From NCBI RefSeq assembly GCF_001654915.1, contig NZ_LXEQ01000045.1: a stretch of 64,000 nt of DNA; one strand, given 5' to 3'. The notes under the pieces are model-generated. The model was not told the DNA's origin. It saw nothing but the letters and a program-made list of their open reading frames with translations, and searched no databases. The first letter of the stretch is position 1, and every line of letters starts with the position of its first letter. Made by a program: the position numbers and the translations under genes. Source of the stretch: Buttiauxella ferragutiae. GTDB taxonomy: Bacteria; Pseudomonadota; Gammaproteobacteria; Enterobacterales; Enterobacteriaceae. This document shows positions 1-9,202 of this stretch, in pieces.

Positions 1-747
1 AACGGTAAAGCGATTAAAGCGACGATAAAAGCGTTGCCATTACTTTTTCGTCGCTCGAAATATACCAAAAGCATGTATATGGATCTCATGGCGTTGTTAT
101 ATCGCTTGATGGCGAAGTCACGTCAACAAGGGATGTTTTCGCTGGAACGTGATATTGAAAATCCTAAAGAGAGCGAAATATTCGCCAGCTACCCGCGCAT
201 TTTAGCTGACACTTTGATGCTGGATTTCATTATTGATTATCTACGCCTGATCATCAGCGGGAATATGAACTCGTTTGAAATTGAAGCGTTGATGGATGAA
301 GAAATTGAAACCCACGAAAGTGAAGCGGAAATACCGGCAAATAGCCTGGCAATAATGGGGGATTCCCTTCCGGCATTCGGCATTGTTGCGGCAGTGATGG
401 GCGTGGTTCACGCACTGGCTTCCGCCGACAGACCGGCAGGTGAACTGGGGTCGCTGATTGCGCACGCCATGGTCGGAACCTTCCTTGGGATTTTGCTGGC
501 TTACGGTTTTATCTCGCCTCTGGCGACCGTTCTGCGTCAAAAGAGTGCTGAAACCACAAAAATGATGCAGTGCGTGAAAGTCACATTGCTCTCAAGCCTT
601 AACGGTTACGCGCCGCCAATCGCTGTCGAATTTGGCCGTAAAACTCTTTATTCCAGTGAACGTCCGTCGTTCATTGAACTTGAAGAACATGTGCGTGCTG
701 TTCGTTCCCCGAACACGCAGCAGCGTGCCACGGAAGAAGAAGTATGA
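1..747 (+). CDS. motA: Flagellar motor stator protein MotA (5' end missing)
   Basis: MotA forms the proton-conducting stator with MotB in the inner membrane and drives flagellar rotation. The reading frame is open from base 1 (NGKAIKATIKALPLLFRRSK), so about the first 50 residues lie outside the window. What remains matches enterobacterial MotA closely: the cytoplasmic loop with the charged residues that contact FliG (RSK...LLYRLMAKSR, ERDIENP), then two membrane segments near SLPAFGIVAAVMGVVHAL and AMVGTFLGILLAYGF. The stop overlaps the motB start (ATGA at 744-747), the usual motAB translational coupling. Its promoter is upstream of the window. Confidence 0.98.
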   Translation, partial: NGKAIKATIKALPLLFRRSKYTKSMYMDLMALLYRLMAKSRQQGMFSLERDIENPKESEIFASYPRILADTLMLDFIIDYLRLIISGNMNSFEIEALMDEEIETHESEAEIPANSLAIMGDSLPAFGIVAAVMGVVHALASADRPAGELGSLIAHAMVGTFLGILLAYGFISPLATVLRQKSAETTKMMQCVKVTLLSSLNGYAPPIAVEFGRKTLYSSERPSFIELEEHVRAVRSPNTQQRATEEEV

Positions 748-1673
748 AACACAACGCGCGCCCGATTGTTGTCGTAAAACGACGCAAACACAAAGCCCAC
801 GGCGGCGGCGCGCACGGTTCATGGAAAATTGCCTACGCGGATTTTATGACCGCGATGATGGCCTTTTTTCTGGTGATGTGGCTGATTTCCATCTCCAGCC
901 CTAAAGAACTGGCGCAAATTGCCGACTACTTCCGTACACCACTTTCTGCCGCGATTACCGGCGGGCAACGCATTGCCGATAGCCAAAGTCCGATTCCTGG
1001 CGGTGGCGATGATGTGACCCAACAACAGGGCGAAGTGAAAAGACAGCCCAACATTGAAGATCTCAGGAAAAAAATGGAAACCAGTCGTCTCAAGCGATTG
1101 GCCGACAAACTGGATCAATTGATTGACGCCGATCCCAGGTTGCGAGCACTGCGTCCGCATCTGCAGATTGACCTGGTTCAAGAGGGGCTGCGGATACAAA
1201 TCATCGACAGCCAGAACCGCCCAATGTTTAAAAACGGTAGCGCTGAAGTTGAGCCTTATATGCGCGATATTCTGCGCAGTATTGCGCCGTTACTTAATGA
1301 TTTTCCTAATAAAATTAGCTTGTCTGGTCACACTGATGATTTGCCTTATGCCATGGGAGAGCGTGGTTATAGCAACTGGGAGTTATCTGCGGACCGGGCA
1401 AATGCTTCGCGTCGCGAACTGATGTCGGGTGGACTTATCGACGGCAAGGTCCTGCGTGTTGTGGGCATGGCATCCACCATGCGCCTGACAAACCGCGGAC
1501 CTGGCGATGCGATCAACCGACGCATTAGTTTGCTGGTACTGAATAAACAAGCTGAAGAGGCCATCGTGCACGAAAACGCAGAAAGCGATAATCAGCCACT
1601 AAGCATTCTCCAACAACCTGTGGCCGTAGAACCGGCGCAGAACACATTACCGCCACAATCCGGTACGAGGTGA
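744..1673 (+). CDS. motB: Flagellar motor stator protein MotB
   Basis: MotB anchors the stator to peptidoglycan and carries the proton-binding aspartate. The 309-residue product has a basic N-terminus, one membrane segment at about residues 29-50 containing Asp33 in the YADFMTAMM motif (Asp32 in E. coli; there is one extra Gly here), a plug/linker region, and a C-terminal OmpA-like peptidoglycan-binding domain with SGHTDD and NRRISLLV. It overlaps motA by 4 bases and is followed by cheA after 4 bases, so motA-motB-cheA-cheW form one operon. The Ala/Pro/Gln-rich tail after about residue 285 is the least conserved part. Confidence 0.98.
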   Translation: MKHNARPIVVVKRRKHKAHGGGAHGSWKIAYADFMTAMMAFFLVMWLISISSPKELAQIADYFRTPLSAAITGGQRIADSQSPIPGGGDDVTQQQGEVKRQPNIEDLRKKMETSRLKRLADKLDQLIDADPRLRALRPHLQIDLVQEGLRIQIIDSQNRPMFKNGSAEVEPYMRDILRSIAPLLNDFPNKISLSGHTDDLPYAMGERGYSNWELSADRANASRRELMSGGLIDGKVLRVVGMASTMRLTNRGPGDAINRRISLLVLNKQAEEAIVHENAESDNQPLSILQQPVAVEPAQNTLPPQSGTR

Positions 1674-1677
1674 TAGC

Positions 1678-3690
1678 GTGAGTATGGATATCAGCGATTT
1701 TTACCAAACATTTTTTGACGAGGCCGACGAGCTACTGGCTGATATGGAACAACATCTGCTGAACCTGGTGCCTGAAGCGCCGGATTCAGAACAGCTGAAT
1801 GCCATATTTCGTGCTGCGCACTCGATCAAAGGGGGCGCGGGAACGTTCGGTTTCTCCATTTTGCAGGAAACCACGCACTTAATGGAAAACCTGCTGGACG
1901 AAGCGCGACGTGGTGAGATGCAACTCAACACCGATATCATCAACCTGTTTTTGGAAACCAAAGATATTATGCAGGAACAGTTGGACGCTTATAAAAACTC
2001 CCAGGAACCGGATGCTGAGAGTTTCGATTATATCTGCAAAGCGTTACGCCAACTGGCTCTGGAAGCCAAAGGTGAAGCCCCAACGCAGGCTACAAAATTA
2101 ACGGTTGTTGAAAAAGAAACTGTTGAAACGGCGCCTGCCAGTGACGGCTATTTACGCATTGCCATTACCGGTTTAAAAGCTAGCGAGCGCAGTTTGTTGC
2201 TCGAGGAGCTATCTAACCTCGGCACGATAAGCGATGTCGAGCAGGGTGAAAGCTCAGTGACCGCGACGCTGGAAACCACCGTCTGTGCCGATGACATCAG
2301 CGCAGTGCTCTGTTTTGTTATCGAACCTGAACAGATCGAATTCCTGCCATTAGTGGCAAGCGGCACAGCAGAAGAAGTTGCGGAAGTTGTAGCAGCTGAA
2401 ACGCCGGTTGCTGTTGCTGTGAATGCAGAGCAACCAGTGGCTGCGGTTGCGCCACCCGTTGCACCACGTAGCGAAAGAGAAAGCAAACCGCCGCGTGTCA
2501 GTGAGTCAAGCAGCATCCGTGTCGCCGTGGAAAAGGTCGATCAGCTGATTAACCTGGTAGGCGAACTGGTGATTACCCAGTCGATGTTAGCCCAACGTTC
2601 CAACGAACTTGACCCGGTTGAACACGGCGAATTGATTACCAGTATGGGTCAGTTACAACGTAACGCCCGTGACCTGCAAGAGTCAGTGATGTCTATCCGT
2701 ATGATGCCAATGGAGTATGTCTTCAGTCGCTTCCCGCGTCTGGTACGTGATCTGGCGGGTAAATTGGGTAAACAAGTCGAACTGACTTTGCAGGGTAGCT
2801 CAACGGAGCTGGATAAAAGTTTAATCGAACGCATTATTGACCCATTAACTCACCTGGTGCGTAACAGTCTCGACCACGGCATCGAATCGCCGGAAAAACG
2901 CCACGCGGCGGGTAAATCGGCAGTAGGAAATTTGATTCTTTCGGCAGAACACCAGGGCGGGAATATCTGCATCGAAGTTTCTGACGATGGTGCTGGCCTG
3001 AACCGTGAGCGCATTCTTGCCAAAGCGCTGTCGCAAGGCATGGCGGTACACGAAAACATGTCTGACGATGAAGTGGGCATGCTGATTTTTGCCCCAGGGT
3101 TCTCCACCGCCGAGCAGGTCACTGATGTGTCCGGGCGCGGTGTCGGTATGGACGTGGTGAAACGTAACATCCAGGAAATGGGTGGCCATGTTGAAATCAA
3201 ATCGCAGGCCAATGTCGGCACCACCATCCGCATTATGTTGCCGCTGACCCTCGCTATTCTTGATGGCATGTCGGTCAAAGTTTGTGACGAAGTCTTTATC
3301 TTGCCGCTCAACGCGGTGATGGAGTCGTTACAGCCGAAGGAAGATGATTTGCATCCGCTGGCGGGTGGCGAGCGCGTGCTTGAAGTGCGTGGCGAATACT
3401 TGCCGCTGGTTGAACTGTGGAAAGTGTTTGATGTGACTGGCGCTAAAACTGAAGCGACGCAGGGCATCGTGGTGATTTTGCAAAGTGCCGGACGGCGTTA
3501 CGCGCTGTTAGTTGACCAGTTGATTGGTCAGCACCAGGTGGTGGTGAAAAACCTCGAAAGTAACTATCGCAAAGTGCCGGGTATTTCTGCCGCTACCATT
3601 CTTGGCGATGGCAGTGTGGCGCTGATTGTTGATGTTTCTGCGCTGCAAGGTTTGAACCGTGAACAACGTATGGCCGGCCACGCCGCCTGA
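1678..3690 (+). CDS. cheA: Chemotaxis histidine kinase CheA
   Basis: CheA autophosphorylates under receptor control and passes phosphate to CheY and CheB. The 670 residues contain the P1 Hpt domain with the phospho-acceptor His48 (AAHSIKGG), a P2 CheY/CheB-binding domain (about 155-235), an Ala/Val/Pro-rich linker, P3 dimerisation (about 280-345), a P4 HATPase domain with the N box (LVRNSLDHG) and G boxes (DDGAG, GRGVGMD), and a CheW-like P5. The start is GTG at 1678 (MSMDIS, as in E. coli). Met98, the start of the short form CheA-S in E. coli, is conserved at 1969. P2 and its linker are longer and more divergent than in E. coli (654 residues). Confidence 0.98.
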   Translation: MSMDISDFYQTFFDEADELLADMEQHLLNLVPEAPDSEQLNAIFRAAHSIKGGAGTFGFSILQETTHLMENLLDEARRGEMQLNTDIINLFLETKDIMQEQLDAYKNSQEPDAESFDYICKALRQLALEAKGEAPTQATKLTVVEKETVETAPASDGYLRIAITGLKASERSLLLEELSNLGTISDVEQGESSVTATLETTVCADDISAVLCFVIEPEQIEFLPLVASGTAEEVAEVVAAETPVAVAVNAEQPVAAVAPPVAPRSERESKPPRVSESSSIRVAVEKVDQLINLVGELVITQSMLAQRSNELDPVEHGELITSMGQLQRNARDLQESVMSIRMMPMEYVFSRFPRLVRDLAGKLGKQVELTLQGSSTELDKSLIERIIDPLTHLVRNSLDHGIESPEKRHAAGKSAVGNLILSAEHQGGNICIEVSDDGAGLNRERILAKALSQGMAVHENMSDDEVGMLIFAPGFSTAEQVTDVSGRGVGMDVVKRNIQEMGGHVEIKSQANVGTTIRIMLPLTLAILDGMSVKVCDEVFILPLNAVMESLQPKEDDLHPLAGGERVLEVRGEYLPLVELWKVFDVTGAKTEATQGIVVILQSAGRRYALLVDQLIGQHQVVVKNLESNYRKVPGISAATILGDGSVALIVDVSALQGLNREQRMAGHAA

Positions 3691-3719
3691 TCCTCCGGGT
3701 TTTAGAATAGGATAATTAA

Positions 3720-4220
3720 ATGACTGGATTAACTAATGTGACAAAAATGACCGGGGAAACGGTAGGGCAAGAGTTCCTCGTTTTCACTCTCGGCGACGAA
3801 GAGTACGGCATCGACATTTTAAAAGTGCAGGAAATTCGCGGATACGATCAAGTCACGCGTATTGCCAACACGCCTGCGTTTATCAAAGGGGTCACCAACC
3901 TGCGCGGTGTGATTGTGCCTATCCTCGATCTGCGCATTAAGTTTGCGCAAGATGACGTGGAATATAACGATAACACGGTGGTTATCGTGCTGAACTTCGG
4001 CCAACGCGTGGTGGGGATTGTGGTGGATGGCGTGTCTGATGTGTTGTCGCTGACGGCTGAACAAATCCGCCCGGCACCTGAATTTGCCGTCACGCTGTCA
4101 ACGGAATACCTGACTGGTCTCGGCGCACTGGGTGACCGTATGCTGATTCTGGTGAACATTGAGAAGTTGCTGAATAGCGAAGAGATGGCACTGATCGATG
4201 ATGTTAGCCGCGTAGCGTGA
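3720..4220 (+). CDS. cheW: Chemotaxis coupling protein CheW
   Basis: CheW is the SH3-like adaptor that links chemoreceptors to CheA in the polar signalling array. The 166-residue product covers the whole family length (167 in E. coli), with the typical EFLVFTLGDEEYGIDILKVQEIRG opening region and the NLRGVIVPILDLR core. It lies 29 bases after cheA and ends the motA-motB-cheA-cheW operon. A REP-like repeat follows directly and the next gene is on the opposite strand. Confidence 0.98.
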   Translation: MTGLTNVTKMTGETVGQEFLVFTLGDEEYGIDILKVQEIRGYDQVTRIANTPAFIKGVTNLRGVIVPILDLRIKFAQDDVEYNDNTVVIVLNFGQRVVGIVVDGVSDVLSLTAEQIRPAPEFAVTLSTEYLTGLGALGDRMLILVNIEKLLNSEEMALIDDVSRVA

Positions 4221-4234
4221 TTTGATTTAGTTTT

Positions 4235-4265
4235 GTAGGGCGGATAAGCGCAAGCGCCATCCGCC
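4235..4265. repeat. REP-like palindromic unit after cheW
   Basis: The stretch from GTAGGGCGGATAAG to CATCCGCC is an imperfect palindrome (GGCGGAT...ATCCGCC with a GCGCAAGCGC centre) of the REP/PU type. It sits between the convergent ends of cheW and the DAACS transporter, where REP units often stabilise mRNA 3' ends or terminate transcription. A related pair is found at 43134-43209. Confidence 0.75.
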
Positions 4266-4280
4266 ACTATCATCAGCGTA

Positions 4281-5543
4281 TTACGCTTCTACGCGTTCGC
4301 CAGCTTCGACTTCTTCTTCCATCTCGCCTTCGTTTTTCGACAACATCGCTGTTGCCACACCGTTACCCAGCACGTTAATCGCTGAACGGCCCATGTCGAG
4401 GAAGTGGTCGATACCCATCAGCAGCAAAATACCTGCCACCGGGATATTAAAGCTTGGAATGGTGGCAGCCAGCACCACCAGTGCAGAACGCGGCACCCCA
4501 GCGATACCTTTCGATGCCAGCATCAACGTCAGCATCAGTACCACAATCTCAGAGAAATTCAGGTGGATGTTATAGGCCTGGGCGATAAACATCGAAGCAA
4601 AAGAGCAGTACACCATCGAACCGACCAGGTTGAACGAATAACCAATCGGCAGAACAAAGGATGCAATGTTACGTGAGCAACCAAAGCGCGTGAGCTGATC
4701 CAATGTTTTAGGATAAGCCGCTTCGGAGCTGCTGGTAGTAAACGCAACCAGAACCGGGTCTTTGAGCATGGCAATCAGGCGGAACACATCACGCTTGAGC
4801 ACCATGTAACCGACGCCAATCAGCACCATGCAGGTGAGGATGATCGCCAGATAGTAACCGCCGATAAACGAGGCGTAGTTGAGCAAAATGCCCAAACCTT
4901 CGGTGGCCACCACAGAAGATATCGCGGCAAAAATTGCCAGCGGTGCCACGTACATTACATAACCCGTCACTTTCAGCATGATGTGGGAAACCACATCCAG
5001 CGCTGCCACTAATGGCGTGTTGAATTTCTCGCCAAGCGAAGCGCCCGCAATACCGAAGAATAAAGAGAACACCACAATTTGCAGGATTTCGTTATTCGAC
5101 ATCGCGCCCGCAATACTGGTTGGAATGGTATGCGAGATAAAGGCTTTCAGGTTCATGCCGCTAACCGCAAGGCCGGTTTGCACATCACCTGCCGGAACCT
5201 GGAGATTCATGCCAGCACCTGGCTGCTGAAGCGTGACGATGAACAACCCCACCAGAATGGAAAGGATGGAAGAGGAGACAAACCACACCATCGCTTTACC
5301 ACCGACGCGGCCAATAGTTGAAGTTTCGCCCATCTTCATGATGCCAACCGTTAAGGTGCTAAACACCAAAGGGGCAATCACCATTTTGATCAGTCGTAAA
5401 AAAATGTCGGTAAACAGCGTGATGTTTTCGGCATAACTTTTGATGTTGTCTGCGGCAGCGTATTCATGAATGGCGGCGCCCGAGAGAATACCGGCGAACA
5501 TGAATAGCAAAATAAACAGCGTGAGTTTGTTTGAGTTTGACAC
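4281..5543 (-). CDS. DAACS-family dicarboxylate/amino acid:cation symporter
   Basis: This 420-residue membrane protein belongs to the glutamate/C4-dicarboxylate symporter family (GltP/DctA/GltPh type). Visible family marks are the TSSSEAAYP hairpin loop (about residues 270-278), the YSFNLVGS segment in the position of the NMDGT motif, the SKGIAGVP second hairpin, and DHFLDMGRSAIN with the substrate-binding Asp and Arg. Two Asp residues that bind sodium in GltPh are replaced (NMDGT Asp by Val, late Asp405 by Asn), so ion coupling may differ. The C-terminus is very acidic. The start is GTG at 5543, with a weak ribosome site. It stands between cheW and tar, where E. coli has no such gene. The substrate cannot be fixed from sequence; aspartate, glutamate or C4-dicarboxylates are likely. 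Confidence 0.88.
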   Translation of the reverse strand: MSNSNKLTLFILLFMFAGILSGAAIHEYAAADNIKSYAENITLFTDIFLRLIKMVIAPLVFSTLTVGIMKMGETSTIGRVGGKAMVWFVSSSILSILVGLFIVTLQQPGAGMNLQVPAGDVQTGLAVSGMNLKAFISHTIPTSIAGAMSNNEILQIVVFSLFFGIAGASLGEKFNTPLVAALDVVSHIMLKVTGYVMYVAPLAIFAAISSVVATEGLGILLNYASFIGGYYLAIILTCMVLIGVGYMVLKRDVFRLIAMLKDPVLVAFTTSSSEAAYPKTLDQLTRFGCSRNIASFVLPIGYSFNLVGSMVYCSFASMFIAQAYNIHLNFSEIVVLMLTLMLASKGIAGVPRSALVVLAATIPSFNIPVAGILLLMGIDHFLDMGRSAINVLGNGVATAMLSKNEGEMEEEVEAGERVEA

Positions 5544-5822
5544 TTACGTAGTAACCCCATCCGGTTTAGTAACAATAATTTAACCTATTGAACCATATAT
5601 AATTATTATGTTTGCCCAATAAGTATTCGGCCCATAAATTGAAGCAAACAGCGTCCGGATTCAACTATTTTTTACTTTTTGTCGCATTTGTTAATACGGA
5701 ATGCCTTATGCAACAACATGTCAGCAATCATGCAACTACCGCCATTGTCCGCTCGTCCGTAGGTTGGGCAATCGCAGTGCCCCGACGTCCTTATCCGACA
5801 AAAACATCCCAAAAGTTTCACG

Positions 5823-5849
5823 TAAAGTTTCGACACCGTATGCCGATAA
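5823..5849 (+). promoter_or_regulatory. Sigma-28 (FliA) promoter of tar-tap-cheRBYZ
   Basis: TAAAGTTT, an 11-base spacer and GCCGATAA match the enterobacterial FliA consensus at every position. It ends 31 bases before the tar start codon and therefore explains late-class flagellar transcription of the whole receptor and che operon. It also shows that the tar reading frame, though open further upstream, must begin at 5881. Confidence 0.96.
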
Positions 5850-5880
5850 CACCGATAAGAAATCATTAAAAGGGTGTTAT

Positions 5881-7542
5881 ATGTTGAACCGTATTCGCGT
5901 TGTCACCGTGCTTTTGATGGTGTTGGTGGTGTTTGCACTCCTCCAGCTCATCTCTGGCGGAATGTTTTTTAACTCACTTAAAGATAATAACGACAGTTTT
6001 AAAGTTTCCAGAGAGTTACGCGTTCAACAATCGGAACTGGCTAATACCTGGGAATTGATGCTGCAAACCCGCATCAATCTCAGCCGCTCCGCCGCTCGTA
6101 TGATGATGGATGCCAGCAATGGGCAAAGTGCGGCTAAAACCGAACTGCTCAATAACGCTAAAAAATCCCTGGCCAGCGCCCAGCAACATTACGCCCTGTT
6201 TAAACAAATCCCCGCTATTAACCCAGAGCTGGAAACCCTGGTCAAAGGCATTGATGACGATTACCAGAACTACAACCAGGCGCTGAGCGAACTGGTGGGT
6301 TACCTGGAAAGTGGCAACATGGACGCCTATTTTGCGCAGTCCACGCAAAGCCTGCAAAACGCCCTCCAGACTGAATATGGTAATTACATCGCCATGAACG
6401 ACCGCATGTATGAGCAGTCGTTTATTGCCAGCACCCATAATTACAACTTTGCCAAATGGCAAATCGCCGGACTGGCGTTAGCGCTCTTTGCAGTGATTCT
6501 GCTGGTGTGGGCTGGGATGCGCCGCATTCTGCTGCAACCGCTGTCAGTGGTTATCGGCCATATTCGTGAAATCGCTAACGGCAACTTGACGGAAAATATC
6601 GTGTCCAGCGGGCGCAATGAAATCAGCGTGCTGACTTCCAGCGTGCGCCATATGCAGCAAGAACTGATTATCACCGTTGGCAGCGTGCGTGATGGTTCCG
6701 ACGCGATTTATAGCGGAGCCAGCGAAATTGCTGCCGGAAATAATGACCTTTCATCGCGCACCGAACAGCAAGCCGCTTCGCTTGAAGAAACAGCTGCCAG
6801 CATGGAACAGCTTACTGCGACGGTGAAACAGAACGCCGAAAATGCCCGCCAGGCTTCACAACTGGCCTTAAGCGCCTCCGAAACGGCCCAACGTGGCGGC
6901 AAAGTGGTGGATGGCGTGGTGAAAACCATGCACGACATCGCAGGCTCCTCGAAAAAAATCGCTGACATTACCGGCGTAATTGATGGCATCGCTTTTCAGA
7001 CCAACATCCTGGCGCTGAACGCCGCGGTGGAAGCGGCACGTGCCGGTGAGCAAGGCCGTGGATTCGCGGTAGTCGCGGGCGAAGTGCGTAATCTGGCGCA
7101 GCGCAGTGCGCAGGCCGCCAAAGAGATCAAATCGCTGATTGAAGATTCAGTTTCCCGCGTGGATACCGGCTCAGTGCTGGTGGAAAGCGCCGGGGAAACG
7201 ATGAGCGACATCGTCAATGCGGTGACGCGCGTGACAGACATCATGGGCGAAATTGCTTCCGCCTCTGACGAACAAAGCCGCGGTATCGATCAAGTTGCGC
7301 TGGCGGTGTCTGAAATGGACCGCGTCACGCAACAGAACGCTTCACTGGTGGAAGAATCGGCTTCTGCCGCAGCCGCCCTTGAAGAACAAGCCAGCATGCT
7401 AAACCAACTGGTCGCAGCCTTCCGTTTACAGGCTGAACCTGCGACGACGCCTGCTGTTATTGCCTCGAGTGTGGCGACACCGGTTCTCAAGACCAGTAAA
7501 GCCACCGTCAGTGGGCATGACGACAATTGGGAAACTTTCTAA
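5881..7542 (+). CDS. tar: Methyl-accepting chemotaxis protein, aspartate receptor Tar
   Basis: This 553-residue receptor has a membrane segment at residues 7-30, a periplasmic four-helix ligand domain, a second membrane segment near 190-212, a HAMP domain and a long methyl-accepting coiled coil with the invariant hairpin tip (DGIAFQTNILALNAAVEAAR). Arg64, Arg69 and Arg73, the aspartate-binding arginines of E. coli Tar, are at identical positions, and the FAQSTQ motif keeps the ligand Thr. The C-terminus is NWETF, the CheR/CheB docking pentapeptide. The ATG at 5881 follows an AGGG ribosome site and lies behind the sigma-28 promoter. Function as an aspartate attractant receptor follows from these residues and is well supported. 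Confidence 0.96.
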   Translation: MLNRIRVVTVLLMVLVVFALLQLISGGMFFNSLKDNNDSFKVSRELRVQQSELANTWELMLQTRINLSRSAARMMMDASNGQSAAKTELLNNAKKSLASAQQHYALFKQIPAINPELETLVKGIDDDYQNYNQALSELVGYLESGNMDAYFAQSTQSLQNALQTEYGNYIAMNDRMYEQSFIASTHNYNFAKWQIAGLALALFAVILLVWAGMRRILLQPLSVVIGHIREIANGNLTENIVSSGRNEISVLTSSVRHMQQELIITVGSVRDGSDAIYSGASEIAAGNNDLSSRTEQQAASLEETAASMEQLTATVKQNAENARQASQLALSASETAQRGGKVVDGVVKTMHDIAGSSKKIADITGVIDGIAFQTNILALNAAVEAARAGEQGRGFAVVAGEVRNLAQRSAQAAKEIKSLIEDSVSRVDTGSVLVESAGETMSDIVNAVTRVTDIMGEIASASDEQSRGIDQVALAVSEMDRVTQQNASLVEESASAAAALEEQASMLNQLVAAFRLQAEPATTPAVIASSVATPVLKTSKATVSGHDDNWETF

Positions 7543-7584
7543 GAATCATTAATGGCTGCCAGACATGCCAGCTGAGGGGATGTG

Positions 7585-9189
7585 ATGTTCAACCGTATCC
7601 GAATTTCGACCACGCTGTTGTTAATCTTGATCGTCTGCGGCGTATTGCAGATTGGCAGTAATGGACTGTCCTTTTGGGCATTCAGGGATGACTTTCAGAA
7701 TTTAAAAATGGTTGAAGTCGGAAACCAGCAACGTGACACCCTAACGCAAAGCCGTGCGGCTTTGTTGCAGGCCAGCACGGCGCTGAGCCGGGCCGGGACG
7801 CTGACGGCACTCAGTTATCCGCAAGACGATATTAAACGGCTGATGGCCAACGCGCGCGGCAGCCTGAAACAGGCTGACATGTTGTTTAACCAGTTTCTGG
7901 AAATCCCACCTTTGAATAAAGAAGGTGAGGAGATGATGGCGTCAACCAAACAAAGTTACGCCACCTATCGCGATGATCTGCAGCATCAGTCGACCTGGCT
8001 TGAGAGCAATCAGCTTTCTGATTTCCTCAGCGCGCCGATTCAGAAGTCACAGGATATTTTTGATGCCAACTTTAATGCCTGGCAGCAAAGTATTAATGAC
8101 ATCGTGGCGGCGTCGAGTGCAGACAGCAAAACCAATTACCAGATCTCGGCCATTATTTTTGCCTGTGTCACGGTGATTGCGATTCTGATGCTGATTGGCT
8201 CAATCGTCTGGTCACGCAGAATGCTGGTGCGCCCACTTGAAATCGTCCGCAGTCATTTTGAGCATATTGCCGCCGGGGATTTGGCACGCCCGATCGGTGT
8301 CTTTGGGCGTAACGAAATCTCTGAGATTTTCCGCAGCCTGAAAAACATGCAGCAGGAGCTTAAAGAGACGGTGGGGCAGGTTCGCCAGGGCAGCAGCGCG
8401 ATGCACACCGGTATCGCAGAAATTGCTGCGGGCAACAATGACCTTTCATCACGTACCGAACAGCAGGCTGCGTCGCTGGCGGAAACCGCCGCTAGTATGG
8501 AACAACTCACCGCAACCGTGAGCCAGAACGCCGACAACGCGCGCCAGGCAGCGCAGCTTTCTCGCACTGCCGCCGATACCGCGCAGCAAGGCGGCCAGCA
8601 AGCGGCCAATGTCGCACGTACCATGCACGATATCGCCGGAAGCTCGAAGAAAATTGGTGACATCACCAGCGTGATTGATGGCATCGCTTTCCAGACCAAT
8701 ATTCTGGCACTGAACGCCGCCGTTGAAGCGGCTCGTGCTGGCGAGCAAGGGCGTGGATTTGCCGTAGTCGCAGGCGAGGTGCGCAACCTGGCACAACGCA
8801 GTGCGCAGGCGGCAAAAGAGATCAAAGTGTTGATTGAAGAGTCGGTTGACCGCGTGCATCAGGGTTCGCAACTGGTGGATACCGCCGCGACGACGATGGC
8901 GGAGATCGTCCGTTCGGTGACGCAGGTTAACGACATTATGGGCGAAATTGCTTCCGCCTCTGACGAGCAACGTCGCGGCATCGAACAGGTGGCGCAGGCC
9001 GTCAGCCAGATGGATCAGGTCACCCAACAGAATGCTGCACTGGTAGAAGAAGCCGCAGCCGCCACCGATGCGCTGGCAAGCCAGGCCGAACACCTGAGTG
9101 GTGTCGTTGCAGTGTTTAATCTGGAAAGTGCTACTGAACAAGGCATCAGCAAAGATTTAGTCACTAACGGGGTGCTTGTCACTCCATGA
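7585..9189 (+). CDS. tap: Methyl-accepting chemotaxis protein, Tap-like dipeptide receptor
   Basis: The 534-residue receptor closely follows E. coli Tap: MFNRIRISTT opening, SNGLSFWAFRDDF and the ASTALSRAGTLTALSYP ligand-domain helix, then HAMP and the same signalling hairpin as Tar. Like Tap it lacks the C-terminal NWETF pentapeptide, so it should depend on Tar for efficient adaptation. Tap in E. coli responds to dipeptides through the periplasmic binding protein DppA; that specificity is inferred here from similarity. ATG 7585 is preferred over GTG 7582 because GAGGGG lies 5 bases before it. Second gene of the tar operon. Confidence 0.95.
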   Translation: MFNRIRISTTLLLILIVCGVLQIGSNGLSFWAFRDDFQNLKMVEVGNQQRDTLTQSRAALLQASTALSRAGTLTALSYPQDDIKRLMANARGSLKQADMLFNQFLEIPPLNKEGEEMMASTKQSYATYRDDLQHQSTWLESNQLSDFLSAPIQKSQDIFDANFNAWQQSINDIVAASSADSKTNYQISAIIFACVTVIAILMLIGSIVWSRRMLVRPLEIVRSHFEHIAAGDLARPIGVFGRNEISEIFRSLKNMQQELKETVGQVRQGSSAMHTGIAEIAAGNNDLSSRTEQQAASLAETAASMEQLTATVSQNADNARQAAQLSRTAADTAQQGGQQAANVARTMHDIAGSSKKIGDITSVIDGIAFQTNILALNAAVEAARAGEQGRGFAVVAGEVRNLAQRSAQAAKEIKVLIEESVDRVHQGSQLVDTAATTMAEIVRSVTQVNDIMGEIASASDEQRRGIEQVAQAVSQMDQVTQQNAALVEEAAAATDALASQAEHLSGVVAVFNLESATEQGISKDLVTNGVLVTP

Positions 9190-9202
9190 TCAAGAAGGCG
9201 CT

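Noticed and set aside
5701..5880. 60-codon N-terminal extension of tar
   Set aside because: The frame is open, but a perfect sigma-28 promoter lies inside it at 5823-5849 and the Tar N-terminus begins at 5881.
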